A stretch of 5,620 nt of DNA, from contig JABFWM010000078.1 of the NCBI GenBank assembly GCA_013362195.1, positions 1 to 5,620 on the forward strand. The letters are read 5' to 3'. Below the pieces are notes generated by a model. That model saw only the letters and a list, made by a program, of their open reading frames with translations. It was not told the DNA's origin and made no database searches. This DNA comes from Acidobacteriota bacterium (GTDB taxonomy: Bacteria > Acidobacteriota > Vicinamibacteria > Vicinamibacterales > 2-12-FULL-66-21). The translations under genes were made by a program, and so were the position numbers. Of the stretch, positions 1 through 4,927 are shown in pieces (position 1 is the first letter of the stretch; every line of letters begins with the position of its first letter).

Positions 1-750
1 AAGGATCTGCGCCGGGTGAACGACGCGGCGCGCGGCCGGCGCCTGTCGGTGCTCGGCATGGCCCTGGCGCTGATGAAGAACTACGATCCGTTCCAGTCGC
101 CGACGCATTTCAAGCTCGCCGACCTGATGAAGAAGTTCGACAAGACCTTTGGCGCGACCAGGAAGGCGCACGAGGGCGCCTACGGGCGCGTCGGCGGCGA
201 CCGCACCGTCGAGGATCAGGCGAAGCGCCGCGCCGATCGGTGGAACTTCCTGTTCATCGCCGGCATGTGGTTCCAGGATCTCTTCAACTACGACTTCCGC
301 CGCACCGAGATGTGCATCATCCCGTATGCGACGCAGATGGGTGAAATCTCCTTCTGCGCCTACAACACGGGCATCGGCTGGCGGAACATCATCGAGAAGA
401 TGCACATGACCGCCACGTTGACGAAGTGGTACGACGAGCACGGCCGGCACCAGATCTACGCGGGCGGCAAGAACGTCGAGCTGTCGTCGAACGACCACTC
501 GCTGGTGCTCGATCCCGAGGCGGTCGCCGCCGGCAAGCAGACCGACCTCGACGAGCTGGGCGTGGCGAAGAACGCGCGTGAAGAGAAGCTGCGGGCGCGC
601 AAGCAGCAGCAGGAACACGAGCGGATGGCCGCGCTCTATCGCGAGCACGTGCTCAAGGAAGCGCCCGCCGAGCCGGTGATTCAGATCACGGGCCTTGGCG
701 GCAAGAAGAAGGCGTCGGAGCCCCAGGTCCTTCACAAGAACCAGGAATAG
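1..750 (+). CDS. Radical SAM enzyme, C-terminal part (MJ0619/Tes-like group), 5'-truncated by window
   Basis: The frame is open from base 1, so the true start and the catalytic CxxxCxxC cluster motif lie upstream; about 249 residues are visible and a TAG ends the gene at 748-750. The segment around bases 265-410 reads as an aromatic run (GMWFQDLFNYD) followed by Cys (313-315), PYATQMGEISF, Cys (355-357) and AYNTGIGWR, a C-x13-C pair. From memory, a similar block (Cys, HYA..G.I.PFC.YN) marks the C-terminal domain of MJ0619-type and tetraether-lipid-synthase-type radical SAM proteins, where cysteines may bind an extra Fe-S cluster. The last 70 residues are charged and probably helical, with a Lys/Glu-rich tail. 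By family the enzyme would start radical chemistry from S-adenosylmethionine; the substrate cannot be read here. Lipid cross-linking or pterin modification are only family-level possibilities. A strong terminator follows at 910-944. The radical SAM assignment is fairly confident, the subgroup less so. Confidence 0.72.
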   Translation, partial: KDLRRVNDAARGRRLSVLGMALALMKNYDPFQSPTHFKLADLMKKFDKTFGATRKAHEGAYGRVGGDRTVEDQAKRRADRWNFLFIAGMWFQDLFNYDFRRTEMCIIPYATQMGEISFCAYNTGIGWRNIIEKMHMTATLTKWYDEHGRHQIYAGGKNVELSSNDHSLVLDPEAVAAGKQTDLDELGVAKNAREEKLRARKQQQEHERMAALYREHVLKEAPAEPVIQITGLGGKKKASEPQVLHKNQE

Positions 751-752
751 AT

Positions 753-788
753 CGATCGCGCCGCGCACGCCGGCTCTGTGGACCCGGG
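753..788 (+). repeat. Degenerate first copy of REP-like hairpin repeat
   Basis: The segment has the same layout as the two copies that follow: CGATCG at 753-758, a G/C-rich stretch, then GCCGGCTC-TGTG-GACCCGGG at 769-788. The stem carries mismatches and the GTAG header is lost, so it looks like an old decayed copy. It starts three bases after the radical SAM stop codon. Confidence 0.5.
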
Positions 789-804
789 AGAAGCAGGAGC
801 AGCT

Positions 805-848
805 CGATCGCTGCGCGTAGGCGCGTAGGCCGGGTCTTTAGATCCGGC
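805..848 (+). repeat. REP-like hairpin repeat, second copy
   Basis: CGATCGCTGCG (805-815) is followed by two GTAG tetranucleotides (817-820 and 825-828) and a hairpin, GCCGGGTC-TTTA-GATCCGGC, at 829-848. The 8-bp stem has one G-T wobble. A GTAG tetranucleotide at the 5' foot of a small hairpin is the known hallmark of REP elements moved by REP-associated tyrosine transposases (RAYT/TnpA-REP). No such transposase is in this window. The 8-base duplication containing GTAG distinguishes this copy from the next. Confidence 0.72.
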
Positions 849-866
849 AAGATGCAGGAAGACGAT

Positions 867-902
867 CGATCGCTGCGTGTAGGCCGGGTCTTTAGACCCG
901 GC
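867..902 (+). repeat. REP-like hairpin repeat, third and best preserved copy
   Basis: CGATCGCTGCG (867-877) leads into GTAG at 879-882 and a perfect 8-bp stem with a TTTA loop, GCCGGGTC-TTTA-GACCCGGC, at 883-902. The bases before CGATCG (GCAGGA...) resemble those before the second copy, so the repeated unit is larger than the hairpin, with spacings of 52 and 62 bases between copies. Transcribed, the hairpin could protect the 3' end of the upstream mRNA, but it lacks a T-tract and is not itself a terminator. Confidence 0.78.
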
Positions 903-909
903 ACGTCCG

Positions 910-944
910 GGCGGCGCGGTACACCGCGCCGCCTTCTGTATTTT
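910..944 (+). terminator. Rho-independent terminator of the radical SAM gene
   Basis: GGCGGCGCGG (910-919) pairs perfectly with CCGCGCCGCC (924-933) around a TACA loop, giving a 10-bp all-G/C stem. It is followed directly by a T-rich tail, TTCTGTATTTT (934-944). Position and direction fit termination of the gene ending at 750. There is no matching A-tract on the left arm, so it does not look bidirectional. Confidence 0.82.
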
Positions 945-1151
945 CGGCGCCGTCCCGCTGCCGACGAGATCACGGGATCGGCGGGAGCAGGATCAGATTG
1001 ATCGCGGGGTCGCGTACGAGTATTCGGGCAGCAGCCTCGCCAGCGTTTCCACGTTCGTCACCGGCTGATTCGGATCGGCGGCACCCCCGTGACACGACGC
1101 TGCGGGTCACGCTTCCCGCGCCGGCCTGCGTTCGAACATCGTGCTGCCGGT
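945..1151. other. Non-coding gap between convergent genes; no gene supported
   Basis: This is the rest of the 401-base space between the radical SAM gene and the convergent regulator. Short open frames exist on both strands, but none has a family motif, a ribosome site or coding-like composition. A minus-strand stretch near 1005-1100 reads ASCHGGAADPNQPVTNVETLA, but a TGA lies five codons before that Cys and a second TGA ends the frame near 1000. At most it could be a remnant of an old gene. A weak inverted repeat, GTGAC/GTCAC (1089-1093 and 1106-1110), lacks a T-tract and is not a convincing terminator for the regulator. Confidence 0.5.
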
Positions 1152-2288
1152 CTAGTGGCCGTCGACGCCGTCGCGCGAGCCTTTCCCCCCGCACGATTCA
1201 CGGACGACCAGCTGCGCGTGCAGGAGGACGTCGCGCGCCGGACGGTCGGGACGGGCGAGTCGTTCGAGCATGGTCGTCAGCGCGGCGTCGCCGATCTCCC
1301 GCGTCGGCTGCCGCAGCGTGGTCAGCGGCACCGGCAGCAGGGCGGCATAGTCGACATCGTCGATGCCGACGAGGCGGACGTCGCGCGGCACGCTGAGGCC
1401 GAGGCGTAAGAGCGTCTGCATCAGCAGCCCGGCGGTGCGATCGTTCGCGCAGACGATCCCGTCCGGTGCCGCCGACGCGAATCGCCGCTCGACCTCTGAT
1501 CGATCCGCCGGATCGATGCGCCACACGAGCGCGCGATCGACAGGGGCATCCCACGTATAGAGCGCCTCGCGGTACCCGGCCTGCCGCGTGTCAACGGTTG
1601 CGGCCGCGTGCGGCAGGGCCACGAAGGCGATGCGCCGCGCGCCGAGCCGGAGCAGGTGCTCCGTGATGACGTAGCCCGCGCGCCGATTGTCGATGCCGAC
1701 CAGATCGTGCCGGCCGCGCCGGGGATAGGGGAGCACGGTGCGATCGAGCAGCACGATCGGGATCGCGGCCTCCTCGAAGGCGCCGGCGATGCGGCCGTTC
1801 ACTTCGTCCTTGCCCGGCGTCAGTTCGAGCGGGGCGAAGAACACGCCGGCGACGCGGCGATCGATGTAGTGGCGGCAGAGCTCCCACGCGCGGTCCTCTT
1901 TCAGCTCGTCGCCGCCGGGCATGCCGCCCCAGATGAGCGCGTGCTGCCGCGCGAGCGGCGACGCCATCATCCCCTGGCACATCGGCTCGAAAATTTCGGT
2001 GTCGCCCAGATCGGGGATCAGCAGGCCGAACGAATATCCCGGGCTCGCCGACGGCCGCTTGACGAACGTGCCCGACCCCGCTCGTCGTTCCACGAGGCCA
2101 GCGGCCTGGAGATCGCGCACGGCGCGTCCGATGGTGATCCGCGACGCCCCGAACGCCCGGACGAGATCGGCCTCACTCGGCAGGCGATCCCCGCTCTTCC
2201 AGCGGCCGCAGCGGATTTGCTGCTCGAGGGCCGCGTACACCTGCCGGTACTTGGGGCCGCTGAGCTCCGGTTCGTGTATAGCAGCCAT
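1152..2288 (-). CDS. AraR-like transcriptional regulator: GntR winged helix plus LacI-type sugar-binding sensor
   Basis: This 378-residue protein joins two known modules. Residues about 12-78 form a GntR-family winged helix-turn-helix: YRQVYAALEQQI, GDRLPSEADLVRAFGASRITIGRAVRDL, then the wing ERRAGSGTFV. Residues about 86-365 match the periplasmic-binding-protein-like sensor of LacI-family regulators, with landmarks GVFFAPLE, IPIVLLDR, VGIDNRRAGYVITEHLLRLGARRIAFV, DGIVCANDRTAG and the closing VGIDDVDYAALLPVPLTTLRQP. The same fusion is known in Bacillus AraR, a cytoplasmic repressor released by a sugar ligand; the ligand here is unknown. The start is fixed by an in-frame TAG three codons upstream of the ATG, and no Shine-Dalgarno sequence precedes it. 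It is divergent from the phosphatase gene across a 105-base gap holding two palindromes, so self-regulation and control of the phosphatase operon are likely. The length is normal and nothing is missing. Confidence 0.93.
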   Translation of the reverse strand: MAAIHEPELSGPKYRQVYAALEQQIRCGRWKSGDRLPSEADLVRAFGASRITIGRAVRDLQAAGLVERRAGSGTFVKRPSASPGYSFGLLIPDLGDTEIFEPMCQGMMASPLARQHALIWGGMPGGDELKEDRAWELCRHYIDRRVAGVFFAPLELTPGKDEVNGRIAGAFEEAAIPIVLLDRTVLPYPRRGRHDLVGIDNRRAGYVITEHLLRLGARRIAFVALPHAAATVDTRQAGYREALYTWDAPVDRALVWRIDPADRSEVERRFASAAPDGIVCANDRTAGLLMQTLLRLGLSVPRDVRLVGIDDVDYAALLPVPLTTLRQPTREIGDAALTTMLERLARPDRPARDVLLHAQLVVRESCGGKGSRDGVDGH

Positions 2289-2312
2289 GCAAAGCTAATA
2301 TATCAGATTTGC
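2289..2312. promoter_or_regulatory. Candidate operator 1: 24-bp imperfect palindrome next to the regulator start
   Basis: Centred at 2300.5, 10 of 12 base pairs are symmetric: outer arms GCAAA and TTTGC, inner CT/AG, core ATATAT. It touches the regulator ATG and covers its likely -10 element, as expected for an autorepression site of a dimeric GntR/LacI-type repressor. Binding by this regulator is inference from position. Confidence 0.62.
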
Positions 2313-2327
2313 GGTAATGTGTGGCAA
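2297..2327 (-). promoter_or_regulatory. Putative promoter of the regulator gene
   Basis: On the minus strand, TTGCCA (2327-2322; 5 of 6 to the -35 consensus) and TATATT (2302-2297; 5 of 6 to the -10 consensus) are separated by 19 bases, slightly longer than ideal. Transcription would begin within a few bases of the ATG at 2288, giving an almost leaderless mRNA. That fits the missing Shine-Dalgarno sequence. Confidence 0.45.
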
Positions 2328-2339
2328 TATTGACATATA
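2318..2339. promoter_or_regulatory. Candidate operator 2: 22-bp imperfect palindrome over the phosphatase -35 box
   Basis: Centred at 2328.5 on CAATATTG, with 8 of 11 pairs symmetric, it overlaps the TTGACA at 2330-2335. Its A/T core resembles that of the palindrome 28 bases away. A repressor bound here would block polymerase at the phosphatase promoter. A looser inverted repeat, GGTAA (2313-2317) with TTACC (2342-2346), surrounds the same site. Confidence 0.52.
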
Positions 2340-2358
2340 CGTTACCTCGTGCTGTTAT
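2330..2358 (+). promoter_or_regulatory. Putative sigma-70-type promoter of the phosphatase/membrane-protein operon
   Basis: A perfect -35 hexamer, TTGACA (2330-2335), is followed after exactly 17 bases by TGTTAT (2353-2358), 4 of 6 to the -10 consensus. The predicted transcription start near 2365 gives a leader of about 29 bases before the ATG at 2394. The AT-rich setting in a GC-rich window supports a regulatory role. Confidence 0.6.
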
Positions 2359-2393
2359 ATCAATGGTGAGGCAATCTCTGCGACGGATCCTTT

Positions 2394-3218
2394 ATGGCGA
2401 ACGATATTCAGGCACCGCGGCATTTCCTGCTGGCATCCGACTTCGATCAAACGCTCAGCTTCAATGATTCGGGGCTGGTGCTCAGCGAGCTCATTGGGGT
2501 GCGCGACTTCCAGCGGAAGGTCGACGGGCTCGCGCGCTGCAATCTCGTGCAGCAGGGCGGCGAACTGGCCTATCTGATACGGCACGACCCGGAGTTCCGC
2601 GGCGTCCGCCGCGAGCACCTCGAAGAGACCGGCCGGCGCGTCCGGTTGCGGAACGATATTCCCGCGCTCATCAACCTGCTGGAGCGCGGCCTCGACGGCG
2701 CCCGCTTTTCCTTCTTCGTGATCTCGGCGGCGCCGCGCGAAGTCATTCAATCGGCGCTCGCCGGCATTGTCGCGCCCGAGCAGATCTTCGGCACGGAGTT
2801 CGACTACGACGAGTCGGGCGAAGTGCGCTCGATCCGGCGCGTCCCGGCGGGCTACGGGAAAGTGGCGGTGGTCGAGGAACTTGAAGCGAGGCTCGGGCTG
2901 ACGCCGGACCGTACGATCTACGTGGGCGACGGCAGCTCCGACGTGCACGTCATGCTGCACGTCAACAACCGCGACGGATTCACGATCGCGGTCTCGGAGA
3001 ACATGCAGCTCGCGCGCATCGCGCGCAGCACCATGCTCAGCGACAATGCCTGCTCGGTCATGGTGCCGATCCTCGAACAGGTGCTGCGCTGGACGTCGGT
3101 CGACATCCGCGGCTTGTTCGAGCAGAACGGGCTCACGCTGCAGGAATGGGAAAAGGCGCGGACCGATCGGGTGACCGTCCGGCAGATGGCGCGCCTTGGC
3201 GACGAGGCGGTGGTCTGA
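2394..3218 (+). CDS. HAD-superfamily phosphatase (haloacid dehalogenase-like hydrolase)
   Basis: The 274-residue cytoplasmic protein carries all four HAD motifs. Motif I is DFDQTL, with nucleophile Asp16 and acid/base Asp18; motif II is VISAA, with Ser111; motif III is Lys156 in YGKVAVV; motif IV is VGDGSSD, with Asp179 and Asp183 for magnesium. About 90 residues lie between motifs I and II, which suggests a helical C1-type cap as in phosphoserine-phosphatase relatives. By family it would remove phosphate from a small organic phosphate through an aspartyl-phosphate intermediate. The substrate cannot be told from sequence, though a divergent sugar-sensing regulator makes a sugar phosphate plausible. 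The ATG has only a weak GGAT upstream at 2385-2388, and no better in-frame start was found. The TGA overlaps the next ATG by one base, implying translational coupling. No signal peptide or membrane segment is visible. Confidence 0.88.
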   Translation: MANDIQAPRHFLLASDFDQTLSFNDSGLVLSELIGVRDFQRKVDGLARCNLVQQGGELAYLIRHDPEFRGVRREHLEETGRRVRLRNDIPALINLLERGLDGARFSFFVISAAPREVIQSALAGIVAPEQIFGTEFDYDESGEVRSIRRVPAGYGKVAVVEELEARLGLTPDRTIYVGDGSSDVHVMLHVNNRDGFTIAVSENMQLARIARSTMLSDNACSVMVPILEQVLRWTSVDIRGLFEQNGLTLQEWEKARTDRVTVRQMARLGDEAVV

Positions 3219-3442
3219 TGGACGTCGTCACCCGTTATCTCGGCTGGGCCGCGACGGCCGTCTTCGTCGCCTCCTATTTCTGCGCGCGCGATCGCACGCT
3301 TCGCGCCGTGCAGATGACCGGCGCCCTGATGTGGATTGTCTATGGCGTCCTCATAGGCGCCTCACCGGTGATCGTTGCCAACGCGCTCGTCTTCGGGGCG
3401 TCGGCGTGGACGTCCGCGCGGGCGCGCCAGCACGAGCGCTGA
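3218..3442 (+). CDS. Small three-helix membrane protein, YgjV/CBU_0592/SemiSWEET-like
   Basis: A 74-residue hydrophobic protein starts at the ATG sharing its A with the phosphatase stop (TGATG). A longer frame extends upstream into the phosphatase gene, but that addition is hydrophilic and the overlapping ATG is the natural start. Three membrane segments are visible: about residues 7-23 (YLGWAATAVFVASYF), 30-47 (VQMTGALMWIVYGVLIG) and 49-66 (SPVIVANALVFGASAWTS). Arg24-Asp25-Arg26 and Leu28-Arg29 fill the first loop, and a basic tail ends the chain. This layout, with the LR..Q..G...W..YG core and an Asn in helix 3, recalls YgjV/CBU_0592-type inner membrane proteins and, more distantly, bacterial SemiSWEET sugar transporters, which work as dimers of three-helix units. 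The PQ motif typical of SemiSWEETs is not seen, so sugar transport is only a hypothesis, encouraged by the sugar-type regulator next door. Confidence 0.75.
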   Translation: MDVVTRYLGWAATAVFVASYFCARDRTLRAVQMTGALMWIVYGVLIGASPVIVANALVFGASAWTSARARQHER

Positions 3443-3504
3443 ACCCCGCGAGTCCCATCGGCGATCCGCCGCGGCGCGGCTCGCCGGCGCTCGATCTTCG
3501 CACC

Positions 3505-3529
3505 CTTCCTCTCTTCGTAGTCTTCGTGT
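3505..3529. repeat. Short CTTCGTAGTCTTCGTG-type sequence, possible dispersed repeat
   Basis: The pyrimidine-rich stretch reads on the minus strand as CACGAAGACTACGAAG followed by a purine run. ACGAAGAC-type strings recur in intergenic spaces of some high-GC soil bacteria, but this is from memory and only one copy is in the window. The surrounding gap (3443-3585) holds no gene. TAACAT at 3572-3577 could be a -10 element for the next gene, without a clear -35. Confidence 0.25.
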
Positions 3530-3585
3530 GACGAGCCGTCGGCCGTGAGGGTGGAGCGCGCGGCAATCGGCTAACATACGGGGCC

Positions 3586-4920
3586 ATGGATCGACGCGAC
3601 TTCCTCAAGCTTGGTGGCACCGCGATCGCGGCCGGTGCGCTGACCCCCCGGAGCGTTGCCGCGGCGACGCCGCAGGCGCAGGGCGGTGCGGCGCCGTTCG
3701 CCGCGCCGCCGATTCCGAACGTCCGCATCGCGTACGTCGGGATTGGCGGACAGGGATCGAGCCACGTGGAGAACCTGCTGCGGATCCCGGGCTGCCGGAT
3801 CGCCGCGGTGTGCGACATCCGCCCGGAGCGCACCGACTGGGCCACGACGGCGATCACGGCAAAGGGCCATCCCGCGCCCGCCGTCTACACCCGCGGTCCT
3901 CGCGACTTCGAGCGATTGTGCGAGACCGAGGACGTCGACCTGGTCTACAACGCGACGCCATGGGAATGGCACGTGCCGATCATGCTGGCGGCGATGAAGA
4001 ACGGGAAGCACACGGCCACCGAGGTGCCCGCGGCGATGACCCTCGACGACTGCTGGGCGCTGGTCGACGCGGCCGAGCAACACCGCAAGCACTGCGTGCT
4101 GATGGAGAACTGCAACTACGATCGCCCGGAGATGATGGTCTACAACATGGTGCGCCAGGGCGTGTTCGGCGAACTGCTCCACGCCGAAGGCGGCTACCTG
4201 CACGATCTGCGCGCGATCAAGTTTGCCGACGAAGGCGAAGGCCTGTGGCGCCGCGAATGGGCGAAGAAGGTGAACGGCAATCTGTATCCGACGCACGGGC
4301 TCGGGCCCGTCGCCAACTGTCTCGACATCAATCGCGGCGATCGCTTCGACTATCTGGTGTCGATGAGCGGCCCGTCGCGCGGACTCCAGGCGTGGGCCGC
4401 CGAGCACACGCCGCCCGACTCGCCGAAGCGCAGGGAACACTACGTCCTCGGCGACGTCAACGCGAGCCTGATCAAGACCGCGCGCGGCCGCACGATTCTC
4501 GTCGAGCACTGCACGAACCTGCCGCGGCCGTACAGCCGCATTCACCTCGTGCAGGGCACCAGGGGCCTCTTTCAGGGCTATCCCGATCGCGTCTACATCT
4601 AGGGGAGGGGCAAGGCAGACGAGTGGCAGGAGTCGTCTGCGCTGCTCGCGGAATTCGACCATCCGCTGTGGAAAGAGATCGACGCGATGGCGAAAGGCGC
4701 GGGGCACGGCGGCATGGACTTCATCGAAGACTACCGCCTGATCAAGTGCCTGCGTGAAGGACAGCCGACCGACATGAACGTGTACGACGCGGCGGCGCTC
4801 AGCGCGGTCGTGCACCTGAGCGCGCAGTCGGTCGGCAGCAGGTCCGCGCCGGTCGATTTCCCGGACTTCACGCGCGGCCGATGGCAGCACACGCCGCCGC
4901 TGCCGATCGTCCACATGTAG
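3586..4920 (+). pseudogene. GH109-type (Gfo/Idh/MocA fold) Tat-exported glycosidase, interrupted by one in-frame TAG
   Basis: Read through a TAG at 4600-4602 (codon 339), the frame gives a 444-residue chain, the usual GH109 length. It opens with a twin-arginine signal (MDRRDFLKLGG, hydrophobic stretch, likely cut near Ala25-Ala27), so export in folded, cofactor-loaded form is expected. A Rossmann dinucleotide site follows (YVGIGGQGSSH, residues 50-60), then YNATPWEWH (121-129), HTATEVPA with Glu146, ENCNYDRPEMM with Tyr178 and LYPTHGLGPV with His237, all familiar GH109 landmarks. Family members hydrolyse alpha-N-acetylgalactosaminides (some other glycosides) by an NAD-dependent redox mechanism. 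After the TAG the same frame continues as GRGKADEWQESSALLAEFDHPLWKEI to a second TAG at 4918-4920, with family-like sequence throughout. The loss is therefore a point change, perhaps from a Glu codon GAG, or a sequencing error. The truncated product would lack about 106 C-terminal residues of the substrate-binding domain. The GTG of the next gene follows after 7 bases. Confidence 0.85.
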
Positions 4921-4927
4921 CGGGCAC

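Noticed and set aside
883..902. Perfect hairpin as a terminator or a CRISPR repeat
   Set aside because: It has no T-tract, and the copies lack the regular spacer length and unique spacers of a CRISPR array; the REP-like reading fits better.
970..1194. Minus-strand open frame of 74 codons and a nearby minus-strand reading containing SCHGG that hints at a cytochrome c heme site
   Set aside because: The open frame is Arg-rich with no family motif and overlaps the end of the regulator. The SCHGG reading lacks the first Cys of CxxCH and is bracketed by stop codons.
1608..2333. Long plus-strand open frame opposite the regulator gene
   Set aside because: It is a high-GC shadow of the strongly supported GntR/LacI regulator, and its translation has no recognisable domain.
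3443..3500. Small G/C inverted repeats after the membrane-protein gene as a terminator
   Set aside because: The stems are only about five bases long and are not followed by a T-tract.
4687..4920. Separate 77-residue gene starting at ATG 4687
   Set aside because: It is the in-frame tail of the interrupted GH109-type gene; family-like sequence extends upstream of this ATG to the TAG at 4600.
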